A stretch of DNA of 11,432 nt, taken from assembly GCF_028618695.1 (NCBI RefSeq), contig NZ_JAQIVI010000123.1, forward strand, positions 1-11,432, read 5' to 3'. Below, one piece after another: positions 4,931 to 11,432 of the stretch (positions are counted from its first letter, which is position 1; each line of letters opens with the position of its first letter). The notes beneath the pieces were generated by a model. It saw only the letters and a program-made list of their open reading frames with translations. It made no database searches and was not told the DNA's origin. The translations under genes and the position numbers were made by a program. Origin of the DNA: Natrinema soli (lineage in GTDB: Archaea; Halobacteriota; Halobacteria; Halobacteriales; Natrialbaceae).

Positions 4931-6190
4931 TTAGACGCCGGTCGAGTACCGCAGGATCCCGGCGAAACCGCCGAAGGCGTTGAGGAGCTGTTCGCCCTTC
5001 TCGAAGTCCGTCGAGATGAATTTGGTCTCGGTGCCGCGCTGTTCGGCGATATCGATGAGGTGGTCGATGGCGTCCTCGCGATCCTCCTCGGTCGCCTCGA
5101 CGTCGGTGCCACACTCGGTACAGGTGTGTGTCGGCGTCGACTTCCGACGGTCGACGACCTCGCGCTCGGTGGTGCCACAGTCGGGACAGTCGTAGGTAAT
5201 CACGTCCTTCCGGAGATCCTCGCTGATCAGGAGGCGGTCGACCGACCCCATCATCAGGTTCCGGCGGGTCGGCTCGAAGCCGTAGGTCGCGAGGTCGCCG
5301 GCGTTGAGTTCCTCGAAGAACTCCTCCATCACCTTCTTGTCCTTCATCACCTCCGCGTCGGCGAGCGCGTCTTCGGCGTTGTCGACGAGGTCCTTCAGGC
5401 CTGATTCGTCGGTGTAGGCGACGTCGAACTTGCCCAGTACGGAGTCCTGCAGTTCGTGGTGGAGGTAGTCGCCGTCGAGGAACTCGTCTTTGGTGGGCGA
5501 GGGACCGCCGACGAGGATGCCGTCGAGTTCGTGGCGTCGCGAGACGAACAGGTCGTTCGCCATCCCCGCGACCTCCTGGTAGAAGTTGTCGATGGCCTCG
5601 AGTCGCAGGCGGGCGAATCGCTGGGCGGACTGGCCACCCTTTCGCTGCTTGCCGGGAACCAGCGAGGAGGCGGACTTGACCGGTTCGATGCGTTTGCCTT
5701 TCAGCCAGCCCACGTTGGCCTCGCGGCGATCGAGGACGATCAGACCGTAGAGGCCCTTGTCGGCGAGCATCTCCTCGAGCGGCTCGGTCAGGAAGTCCGA
5801 GTCGCAGTGATAGCGGAAGGACTCGATGGGCTGGGGCGGACTCTCGAGGACTTTCGTGACCATATCGGTGCGGCCGCCGCCGGAGTCGACGGCACCGGAG
5901 AAGAGCACGATGCCGTTCTCCGGCGGAAAGGTGTCGAAGTACCGGAGCCGGTCCTTGATGCTCGTCAGCGCGTCCTGGACGGCCGTTCGGGTCTGTTTGG
6001 ACTTGATGTTGGCCGCTTCGCTGTGTTCTTGCGTGACGTGCTGGACGACGTCACTGATCTGTCTGTCGTCGGGAATGTAGATGGTCACGAGCTGCGTTCC
6101 GGAGCCGTCGTAGTCCTTGAGGTCCTCGATGACCTTCCGGAACTCGTACTTTTTCCGGTCCGAGTGCTCCTGCTCGCCCTCCTGGCTCAT
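4931..6190 (-). CDS. prf1: Peptide chain release factor aRF1
   Basis: Archaeal class-1 release factor that reads all three stop codons and triggers peptidyl-tRNA hydrolysis on the ribosome. The 419-residue product is full length. It contains NIKS (61-64) and YHCDSDF (127-133, the YxCxxxF motif) for stop-codon recognition in domain 1. The GGQ catalytic motif (185-187) lies in PGKQRKGGQSAQRFARLR in domain 2. Domain 3 carries a zinc ribbon with Cys335, Cys338, Cys357 and Cys360. I chose the ATG at 6190 (MSQEGEQEHSDRKKYEF), which matches the usual start of the family; an upstream in-frame ATG at 6241 would add 17 unlike residues. The gene is divergent from the MinD-like gene. A TATA-like CCGTTTTATACGG lies only about ten bases before the ATG, too close for a leaderless start; a weaker TTCTTACC sits near -27. 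Confidence 0.97.
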   Translation of the reverse strand: MSQEGEQEHSDRKKYEFRKVIEDLKDYDGSGTQLVTIYIPDDRQISDVVQHVTQEHSEAANIKSKQTRTAVQDALTSIKDRLRYFDTFPPENGIVLFSGAVDSGGGRTDMVTKVLESPPQPIESFRYHCDSDFLTEPLEEMLADKGLYGLIVLDRREANVGWLKGKRIEPVKSASSLVPGKQRKGGQSAQRFARLRLEAIDNFYQEVAGMANDLFVSRRHELDGILVGGPSPTKDEFLDGDYLHHELQDSVLGKFDVAYTDESGLKDLVDNAEDALADAEVMKDKKVMEEFFEELNAGDLATYGFEPTRRNLMMGSVDRLLISEDLRKDVITYDCPDCGTTEREVVDRRKSTPTHTCTECGTDVEATEEDREDAIDHLIDIAEQRGTETKFISTDFEKGEQLLNAFGGFAGILRYSTGV

Positions 6191-6193
6191 TAG

Positions 6194-6206
6194 CCGTATA
6201 AAACGG
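6194..6206. promoter_or_regulatory. Palindromic TATA-like site beside the prf1 start
   Basis: CCGTATAAAACGG is an inverted repeat (CCGT/ACGG) around ATAAA, 4-16 bases before the prf1 ATG. Its place is wrong for the prf1 TATA box. It could be an operator, a promoter firing to the right into the 6207-6442 spacer, or chance. Confidence 0.25.
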
Positions 6207-6400
6207 GGCTGTGGGTAAGAATCCTTTGACACACCTGCCAACGTGGGACCGCTTGCCGATCGATGACGAGAGTACTGGCTGCCGACGAGTGGTCGTCACA
6301 GTCCCCGTCGACGCGGGCCAGCACCCGAGTCGAAGCGGAACGCGCGGGACGCTGTCGCCGACGTGATTTCCCCTGTAACGACGAGGGAGGTGTGGTCACG

Positions 6401-6407
6401 ATTTAAG
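6401..6407 (+). promoter_or_regulatory. TATA-like element for the MinD-like gene
   Basis: ATTTAAG is centred about 39 bases before the ATG at 6443, implying a short leader of roughly ten bases. No Shine-Dalgarno motif is seen. The rest of the 252-base divergent spacer (6191-6442) shows no convincing gene. Confidence 0.4.
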
Positions 6408-6442
6408 GTGGTGCCGTTCTACAGTCCGGACAGTATCCGAGT

Positions 6443-7372
6443 ATGTCTCATGAGACGGTCTACGCCATCGCGAGCGGGAAAGGCGGCGTCGGGAAGACGA
6501 CGACGACAGTCAACCTCGGCACGGCCCTCGCAGAGGCCGGCGAGCGCGTCGCCATCGTCGACGTCGATCTCGGCATGGCGAACCTCGCCGGATTCGTCAG
6601 TCTCACTCCCGATTCGACCACCCTTCACGACGTGTTAGCCGGAGATGCATCGATCGACGACGCCACCTATCGACTCGCGGACAGCATCGTCGCCGTCCCG
6701 AGCGGAACCAGCCTCGACGAGTACGCCGAAACCTCTCCCGAGGGGCTGCGCGACGTCGTCGAGGAACTGCGATCACGATTCGACTACGTCTTCCTCGACG
6801 TCGGCGCCGGCATCAGCCACGAGACCGTCCTCCCCCTGGGACTGGCCGACGCCGTCGTCCTCGTCTCGACGCCCGAACCCGCGGCCGTTCACGACACGAA
6901 GAAGACGATCGAACTGACCGACCGTGCGGGCGGCGAGGTCGCCGGCCTCGTCCTCACCCGCACCCGGCCTGACGGCGACGTCTCCCACGACGAACTCGGC
7001 GACCGCCTCGAGGTGTCCCTCCTCGGGACGATTCCCGAGGATCCCGCGGCTCGTGACAGCGTCTACGCCGGGACGCCGCTGGTCGTCTTCGAGCCCGACG
7101 GGCCCGCCGCCGTCGCTTACCGCCGCCTCACGGCCGATCTGACCGGGCTCGAGATCGACGTTCCGGAGCCCGACCACGACGGTGACGGGGATACCGCGTC
7201 CACCGACGCCGAACAATCGGCGGCCGAACCGAACACGGGCGGCGGTGACGAGGTCGATGCGGGCGGTGGTGACGATGCGGACGGCGGTGACGATGCGAAC
7301 GATACCGACGAGCGCGAGGCGGCACACGACGATGTCTCGAGCGCGATCACGGAAGCCGAATCGGATCACTGA
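6443..7372 (+). CDS. MinD/ParA-type P-loop ATPase with acidic C-terminal tail
   Basis: A 309-residue member of the SIMIBI-class MinD/ParA ATPases, which place cell-division, motility or chromosome components by ATP-dependent dimerisation. The deviant Walker A is KGGVGKTTT (13-21), with signature Lys13 and catalytic Lys18. The Walker A' block is VDVDLGMANLAG (39-50). The switch II/Walker B region is DYVFLDVGAGIS (114-125), and STPEPAAVHDTKK (142-154) is typical of MinD. The ATPase domain ends near residue 240. About 68 residues of acidic low-complexity tail follow (repeats like GGGDDADGGDDANDTDE), probably disordered. The usual C-terminal amphipathic membrane-targeting helix of MinD is not seen. 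Haloarchaea carry several MinD paralogues, one of which has a long C-terminal extension and positions the motility machinery. I cannot tell which paralogue this is. No archaellum or chemotaxis genes are nearby. Confidence 0.9.
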   Translation: MSHETVYAIASGKGGVGKTTTTVNLGTALAEAGERVAIVDVDLGMANLAGFVSLTPDSTTLHDVLAGDASIDDATYRLADSIVAVPSGTSLDEYAETSPEGLRDVVEELRSRFDYVFLDVGAGISHETVLPLGLADAVVLVSTPEPAAVHDTKKTIELTDRAGGEVAGLVLTRTRPDGDVSHDELGDRLEVSLLGTIPEDPAARDSVYAGTPLVVFEPDGPAAVAYRRLTADLTGLEIDVPEPDHDGDGDTASTDAEQSAAEPNTGGGDEVDAGGGDDADGGDDANDTDEREAAHDDVSSAITEAESDH

Positions 7373-7688
7373 CGAGCGATCGTCCCCGTCGTGCGCACGA
7401 TTTCCGGCGGTATGAACAGCCTAAACCGTCGACTCCTGCCCGCGCCCACTGTTCATCACGCCGTTTTGCCGATCGGACGAGATCCCTCCGGCGGAGGTGG
7501 AATAGTGGTACTTCGACAGCCTGCAATGAATTATGAGGCGTCTGACCGGTCGGTATCGTCGTCGGTATCGGTGTAGAGAAACGCTACGAGCCGCTCTCCG
7601 TTCATTCTCGAGTCGAAACGACGGCGTTTCAGCGTTCGAGATAGTAACGAACTGATTACTAATCACGGCGGTTCTCGATGCCTCGCCC
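7373..7688. other. Gene-poor 316-base stretch between the MinD-like and lipoprotein genes
   Basis: No convincing gene is present. A plus-strand frame at 7391-7576 has an unlikely composition. A minus-strand ATG at 7605 opens a 24-codon frame to 7531 whose product (MNGERLVAFLYTDTDDDTDR followed by SDAS) is acidic and protein-like, but it is too short to call. The last 40 bases carry the lipoprotein promoter. Confidence 0.5.
7655..7663 (+). promoter_or_regulatory. TATA-like element for the lipoprotein gene
   Basis: ATTACTAAT lies 26-34 bases before the ATG at 7689, fitting a leaderless transcript and supporting that start over the out-of-frame ATG at 7678. Confidence 0.45.
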
Positions 7689-8231
7689 ATGGAGCGACGA
7701 AAAATCCTCCTCGGCAGTGGCGCAGCACTCGCAACCATGCTCGCGGGTTGTTCGAGCAACGAAACCGGCGACGAGTCCGACCCGAACGACGACAACGATG
7801 AGTCGCTCGGAGACGACGGGGACGATGGAAGCGACGGAACTGACGGGTCTGACGGCAGCGACGGCACCGATGAACCCGACATTCCCGGTCTCGATCCGGA
7901 CAAACTGAAGATCGACAGCGAGAAGATCTCGATCAAGGACGTCAACAAAGACGGCGACAAAGTCGATATCGTCGCGACGACGACGACAACCGATCCCGAC
8001 GTACTGATGGCCGAGCTCGAGTCGCTCGCAAACGACATTACTCGCGCGATCTCCGATCCCGAGGCGTTCGTGGCCGCGGTCAACAGCGTCACCTGGGTGC
8101 TCGAGAAGGACGGGGCCAAGGTGATGTCGTTCTACGTCGACGTGCAGTGGGCGCTCGCGTTCATAAACGGCGAGATGGACGAGAGCGAGTTCGTCGATCG
8201 CGTCCTCGATACCGTCGGCGAGACGCAGTAG
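7689..8231 (+). CDS. Tat-exported lipoprotein with acidic linker, unknown function
   Basis: A 180-residue secreted protein. The N-terminus has twin arginines (ERRKILLGSG, Arg3-Arg4), a short hydrophobic stretch and a lipobox LAGC with Cys21, so it should leave by the Tat route and be lipid-anchored outside the cell. Residues 22-66 are a low-complexity linker of D, G, S and T (repeats of SDGTDGSDG), common between anchor and domain in haloarchaeal lipoproteins. Residues 67-180 form a small folded domain: a lysine- and aspartate-rich strand region (KIDSEKISIKDVNKDGDKVD), a threonine run, a helix (VLMAELESLANDITRAI) and a closing segment with SFYVDVQWALAFINGEMDES. That closing segment resembles, from memory, an uncharacterised domain of other haloarchaeal lipoproteins. 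No enzymatic motif is visible. A TATA-like element fits a leaderless start. The next gene is about 200 bases on and has its own promoter. Confidence 0.85.
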   Translation: MERRKILLGSGAALATMLAGCSSNETGDESDPNDDNDESLGDDGDDGSDGTDGSDGSDGTDEPDIPGLDPDKLKIDSEKISIKDVNKDGDKVDIVATTTTTDPDVLMAELESLANDITRAISDPEAFVAAVNSVTWVLEKDGAKVMSFYVDVQWALAFINGEMDESEFVDRVLDTVGETQ

Positions 8232-8407
8232 CGTTCCCGTTGCGATCGCCCGGTGACCTCCCGTTCTTTCGGAACCCGACTGACCGTGTAGCTGTGCGTA
8301 TCGCCAATCGCTTTCCGTGACGATCGCGTCCGCTCGTCGAATACCGTCGAGCAAACGGCCGCTGAGAACCTGGAACCGCATCTCTATCCGAAACATAAAT
8401 ATAGTAA

Positions 8408-8416
8408 CTATTTTAC
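8408..8416 (+). promoter_or_regulatory. TATA element for the 57-residue membrane protein
   Basis: CTATTTTAC is centred about 27 bases before the ATG at 8439, exactly the leaderless spacing. A second AT-rich word (CATAAATATAG) lies just upstream. The remaining spacer after the lipoprotein stop (8232-8390) shows nothing recognisable. Confidence 0.5.
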
Positions 8417-8438
8417 CGGAATCGATTTGAGATGGAAT

Positions 8439-8612
8439 ATGGACTTGAGAAATCCGGCCGTCCGATGGGGAATCGGTCTCTCCAGTGGTGCTATGGTCGC
8501 TGCTATCGGACTCCTCGTTCTGGAGGGGACGACGCAACTCCTCGTATTCGGAATAGCCGTCTTCGATACGATTTCGACACCGCTGATCCTGAAGCAGGCC
8601 GTCGAGGACTGA
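8439..8612 (+). CDS. Small two-TM membrane protein (57 aa)
   Basis: A 57-residue protein starting MDLRNPAVRWGIGLSSGAMV. TM1 spans about residues 10-28 (WGIGLSSGAMVAAIGLLVL) and TM2 about 31-51 (TTQLLVFGIAVFDTISTPLI). The end is LKQAVED. The TTG at 8427 could add four residues, but the TATA element at -27 from the ATG at 8439 favours the shorter form. The pattern of 'NP..R..IG' before TM1 and 'P.ILK.A' after TM2 looks like a small conserved haloarchaeal membrane family, from memory only. No function can be given. It is convergent with argS, with 51 bases between the stops. Confidence 0.7.
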   Translation: MDLRNPAVRWGIGLSSGAMVAAIGLLVLEGTTQLLVFGIAVFDTISTPLILKQAVED

Positions 8613-8663
8613 GCGGGCAGAACGCGTTGGGAGACGCGAGACCGAGGCCAGCGAAATGCGAGA

Positions 8664-10442
8664 CTACATCGAGCGCGGTGCGGCCACGCCCAGAATCGAC
8701 AGCGCGTTGGCGACCGCGTGTTTCGAGGCGGCAACCAGTGCGAGTCGCGCGTCGCGGACGTCGGGATCGACGTCGTCCGCGAGCACCGGACACTCCCGGT
8801 AGAAGCCGTTGAACCGGTCCGCGAACTCGCGGGTGTAGGTCGCGATCTGGTGGGGCTCGAGGTCGTCGGCGGCCTCGTCGACGACCGCCGGGAACCGCGC
8901 GATCGTCTCGAGGAGGTCCCGTTCCGCGTCCGTCTCGAGCAGATCGGCGTCGACGGCGGTCTCGACGTCGGCCATGCCGGTCTCGGGATCGATCCCCGCC
9001 TCTTCGAGGATACCACAACAGCGCGCGTGAACGTACTGGACGTAGGGCGCGGACTGGGCCTCGAAGTCCAGCGCGCGGTCCCACTCGAAAGTGATCGCCT
9101 TCGTCGGCTGCTTGGAGACGATGTCGTAGCGGACCGCGCCGATCCCGACCTGATGGGCGATGCGCTCGATGTCGGTCTCGTCCAGATCGTCGTCCCGGAT
9201 GCGGTCGTCGAGACGGTCCTCGACCTCTCCGCGGGCGCGATCGATCGCTTCGTCGAGCAGATCGTCCAGATCGACGCCGGTGCCCTGTCGCGTGCTCATC
9301 TTCCCCTCGGGGAGGTTGACGTACGAGTAGAGCACCTGTCGGAGCTGGTCGGTCTCGTTGCCCAGCAACTCGAGGGTCGTCCGGACCTGCTTGGCCTGTA
9401 GCTTGTGGTCCTCACCCAGCACCGTCACCGCGCGGTCGTACTCGTCGAACTTCCACTCGTGGTGGGCCAGATCCCGGGTCGCATAGAGCGAGGTGCCGTC
9501 AGAGCGCAGGAAGACGAGATTTTTGTCGATGCCGTGGTCCTCGAGCTCGAGCTGCCAGGCGTCTTCCTCGTAGACCGATTCGTCGAGTTCCTTCAGTCGT
9601 CCCACGAGGTCGTCGGTGTCGCCGTTGCGCATGAACCGCGTCTCCTTGACGAACTCGTCGAACTCGGCGGGGAGGCGCGCGAGACACTCCGTCATACCGC
9701 CGAGCACCTGATCGACGACTTCGCTCACTCGCTCGTAGGCCGCGTCGTCGCCCGCCTCGAGGCCCTGCATGATCGATTCGATCTCGGCTTCGGCCGCTTC
9801 GACTTCGGCGTCGGACGCGTTCTCGAGGTAGGCGTTCCCCTTGCGGTAGTAGCGCACGAGGTCGTACTCGATGCGGTCGCGCTCGGGCGGCTCGTCAAGA
9901 TCCGCCTCGTCGAACGTCTCGTAGGCCCAGGCGAAGACGGCCATCTGCCGGCCGGCGTCGTTGACGTAGTAGTGCCGGTCGACGTCGTAGCCGGCGTACG
10001 CGAGCAGGTTGGCGACGGCGTCGCCGATGATCGGGTTCCGGGCGCGGCCGACGTGGACCGGTCCCGTCGGGTTCGCGCTGGTGTGCTCGACGAAGCCCGA
10101 CTCCTCGCGGTCCGACAGACTACCGTAGGTGTCGCCGGTCGCCGTCTCCAGCGTCTCGGCGAAGTAGGCGTCGCTCGGCAGGAAGTTGAGGTAGGGTCCC
10201 TGCGTTTGCACGTCCGAAACGTAGGTCAGTTCGTCGGCGTCGATTTCCTCGGCGACCTGTCCGGCGACCTGCGGCGGCGGCGCGCCGGCCTCGCCGGCCA
10301 GTCGAAACGCCACGCTCGAGGCGAGGACGCTCTCGACGTCGTCCGGCGGCTCTTCGATCCCCAGATCGTCCGTGGGAAAGTCCAGCGTCGAGAGCGCCCC
10401 CTCGAGGGCGTCTTCGACCTCCGCGCGTAGGGAGAGGAACAT
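8664..10442 (-). CDS. argS: Arginyl-tRNA synthetase
   Basis: Class I aminoacyl-tRNA synthetase that charges tRNA-Arg in the cytoplasm. The 592-residue product is full length. The N-terminal additional domain (about 1-100) recognises the tRNA D-loop. The ATP-binding HIGH-type motif is HVGR (130-133) within [19 protein letters not shown], typical of ArgS. The KMSKS-type motif is KMSTR (381-385) in [20 protein letters not shown]. Segments such as [15 protein letters not shown] (158-172) and [18 protein letters not shown] (320-337) are family hallmarks. The C-terminal helical DALR anticodon-binding domain runs from about 470 to the end. The start ATG at 10442 is supported by a TATA-like CCTTTACTC about 26 bases upstream. 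udk lies 96 bases upstream on the same strand; separate promoter-like elements suggest independent transcription or a loose operon. Confidence 0.97.
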   Translation of the reverse strand: MFLSLRAEVEDALEGALSTLDFPTDDLGIEEPPDDVESVLASSVAFRLAGEAGAPPPQVAGQVAEEIDADELTYVSDVQTQGPYLNFLPSDAYFAETLETATGDTYGSLSDREESGFVEHTSANPTGPVHVGRARNPIIGDAVANLLAYAGYDVDRHYYVNDAGRQMAVFAWAYETFDEADLDEPPERDRIEYDLVRYYRKGNAYLENASDAEVEAAEAEIESIMQGLEAGDDAAYERVSEVVDQVLGGMTECLARLPAEFDEFVKETRFMRNGDTDDLVGRLKELDESVYEEDAWQLELEDHGIDKNLVFLRSDGTSLYATRDLAHHEWKFDEYDRAVTVLGEDHKLQAKQVRTTLELLGNETDQLRQVLYSYVNLPEGKMSTRQGTGVDLDDLLDEAIDRARGEVEDRLDDRIRDDDLDETDIERIAHQVGIGAVRYDIVSKQPTKAITFEWDRALDFEAQSAPYVQYVHARCCGILEEAGIDPETGMADVETAVDADLLETDAERDLLETIARFPAVVDEAADDLEPHQIATYTREFADRFNGFYRECPVLADDVDPDVRDARLALVAASKHAVANALSILGVAAPRSM

Positions 10443-10464
10443 ACCCGCCCGTATTCAGGGCTCG

Positions 10465-10472
10465 AGTAAAGG
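10465..10472 (-). promoter_or_regulatory. TATA-like element for argS
   Basis: On the minus strand this reads CTTTACTC, centred about 26 bases before the argS ATG, the leaderless spacing. It lies within the udk-argS spacer. Confidence 0.45.
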
Positions 10473-10538
10473 AATGTCGGGTTTCGTCTCGGCGCGGCGT
10501 CTCGCCGAGCCGGAATCGAAACTGGAACGGGAACGCGG

Positions 10539-11216
10539 TCAGTCCGTCGTCCGATCGGTGAACGACAGCTCGCGGTCGGAGACGTCGAGTCCTCTCGAGC
10601 CCTCCGGGAGTTCGGCCTGGACCTTCTCGATCAGGAGGTCGATCGCCATCCGGTTTGCCCCCTCGGGAATGATCACGTCGGCCCGTTTCTTCGTCGGCGC
10701 GACGAACCGCTCGTGCATCGGTTTGACAGTCTCGAGGTACTGGTCGATGACGCCCTCGAGGTCGCGGCCGCGCTCGATGACGTCGCGTTCGATCCGGCGC
10801 AGAATGCGGACGTCCGCGTCGGTCATCACGTACACCCGCAGATCGAGCAGGTCCCGAATCGCCTCGTCGTGAAGTGCGAGGATCCCCTCGAGGACGATGA
10901 TCTCCGAGGGCTCGACGGTGACGCGCTCGTCCGTGCGGTTGTGGACCTCGAAGTCGTACTGGGGCATCTCGATCGACTGGCCCGACAGCAGCGTCTCGAG
11001 TTGCTCCCGGAGCAGTTCCCACTCGAACGCGGAGGGATGATCGTAGTTGACTCCTCGACGTTCCTCGAACGCGAGGTGCGAAAGCTCCTCGTAGTAGTTG
11101 TCGATCGGAATCCGCGTGACCGCCTCGCCGACGGTCTCCGCGACCGTGCGTGCGACCGTCGTTTTCCCGGCTCCCGTGCCGCCGGCGATTCCCATGGCGA
11201 ACGACGGTGTGCTCAT
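10539..11216 (-). CDS. udk: Uridine kinase
   Basis: Phosphorylates uridine (and usually cytidine) to the 5'-monophosphate in pyrimidine salvage. The 225-residue product has the P-loop GGTGAGKT (12-19), DNYY (39-42), YDHPSAF (58-64), YDF (87-89), the Walker B-like IIVLEGILAL (106-115) and the arginine-rich lid segment RRIERDVIERGRD (140-152). These are the marks of the uridine kinase/phosphoribulokinase family. The conserved YDHP and DNYY favour uridine kinase over phosphoribulokinase, whose archaeal form is longer. The C-terminal 25 residues or so are polar and probably flexible. The ATG at 11216 puts the P-loop near the N-terminus as expected, and an ATTCATTA element lies about 27 bases upstream. 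Confidence 0.93.
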   Translation of the reverse strand: MSTPSFAMGIAGGTGAGKTTVARTVAETVGEAVTRIPIDNYYEELSHLAFEERRGVNYDHPSAFEWELLREQLETLLSGQSIEMPQYDFEVHNRTDERVTVEPSEIIVLEGILALHDEAIRDLLDLRVYVMTDADVRILRRIERDVIERGRDLEGVIDQYLETVKPMHERFVAPTKKRADVIIPEGANRMAIDLLIEKVQAELPEGSRGLDVSDRELSFTDRTTD

Positions 11217-11238
11217 CGTCCGAATCTGGGTCGGCCCG

Positions 11239-11247
11239 CTAATGAAT
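11239..11247 (-). promoter_or_regulatory. TATA-like element for udk
   Basis: On the minus strand this reads GATTCATTA within the 90-base spacer, 23-31 bases before the udk ATG. Confidence 0.4.
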
Positions 11248-11306
11248 CCCCTGATCCCGCGTCGCCCCGAGTCGACGGAATCCGTTCGCTCCCCGAGTGC
11301 CAGCGC

Positions 11307-11432
11307 TCACTCGAGCGGGGCGGCAGCCTCACGGAACCGCTCCTCGTGGACCGGGCGAAAGGTCTCGCTCGAGGCGTCGAACTCGCTCGGCGTCCAGAAC
11401 CGGGCGTCCGTGGCGTCGCTGCCGGCCGCCGG
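11307..11432 (-). CDS. 3' end of a probable NUDIX-type hydrolase (partial)
   Basis: A minus-strand frame is open from the right edge to a TGA at 11309-11307, giving 41 C-terminal residues: PAAGSDATDARFWTPSEFDA, then SSETFRPVHEERFREAAAPL and a final E. The gene start and main domain lie outside the window. Codon use and acidity are those of a real haloarchaeal gene, and the frame runs in the same direction as udk with a 90-base spacer. The pattern 'D-A-x-F-W-T-P-x-E-F' followed by a helix resembles the C-terminal end of haloarchaeal NUDIX proteins. The NUDIX box itself is not visible, so the family call is tentative while the coding call is firmer. Confidence 0.5.
   Translation of the reverse strand, partial: PAAGSDATDARFWTPSEFDASSETFRPVHEERFREAAAPLE

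Noticed and set aside
5456..6193. 245-codon frame antisense to prf1, and the 341-codon frame antisense to argS (9405-10430)
   Set aside because: Valine/arginine/glycine-rich mirror frames typical of haloarchaeal GC3 bias; the opposite strand holds unambiguous genes.
6264..6407. 47-codon plus-strand frame in the prf1/MinD-like spacer
   Set aside because: Arginine-rich, non-acidic product and no conserved pattern; looks like random high-GC sequence.
1..11432. CRISPR array, toxin-antitoxin, restriction-modification or other defence system
   Set aside because: No regular spaced repeats and no genes with such domains were seen; the window is mostly housekeeping.

Overview
The window reads as an ordinary stretch of haloarchaeal (class Halobacteria) chromosome. 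The evidence is high GC, strongly acidic proteins, an archaeal release factor aRF1, archaeal-type TATA elements about 25-30 bases before many start codons with no Shine-Dalgarno motif (the leaderless pattern), and a Tat-type lipoprotein signal. Gene content would fit the Natrialbales, but I cannot fix a genus. No CRISPR, defence, secretion or biosynthetic cluster is visible, and I found no clear new multi-gene system.

Layout. Bases 1-983 hold the 3' part of threonine ammonia-lyase (ilvA). A convergent AT-richer gene for a small membrane protein follows (1044-1244, minus). Next come ridA (1467-1856), a tightly linked two-TM protein gene (1864-2109) and tRNA-Ser(GGA) (2157-2237). A 37-residue minus-strand protein (2337-2450) lies divergent from an SRAP/HMCES-family abasic-site protein gene (2669-3400). 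Between that gene and a convergent NAD-dependent sugar epimerase gene (3581-4510, minus) sit an 85-bp MITE-like inverted-repeat element and a short GC hairpin. A 420-base gene-free stretch with degenerate repeats separates the epimerase from prf1 (aRF1, 4931-6190, minus). prf1 is divergent from a MinD/ParA-type ATPase with an acidic tail (6443-7372, plus). Then come a gene-poor 315 bases, a Tat lipoprotein (7689-8231) and a 57-residue two-TM protein (8439-8612). The end holds a minus-strand group: argS (8664-10442), uridine kinase (10539-11216) and the tail of a probable NUDIX-type protein (11307-11432).

How genes relate. The clearest functional link is ilvA with ridA. Threonine ammonia-lyase releases reactive enamine/imine intermediates, and RidA hydrolyses these to 2-keto acids. 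prf1, argS and tRNA-Ser are translation genes, udk is pyrimidine salvage, and the SRAP protein protects abasic DNA. Most neighbours look independently transcribed, with promoter-like TATA elements in front of individual genes.
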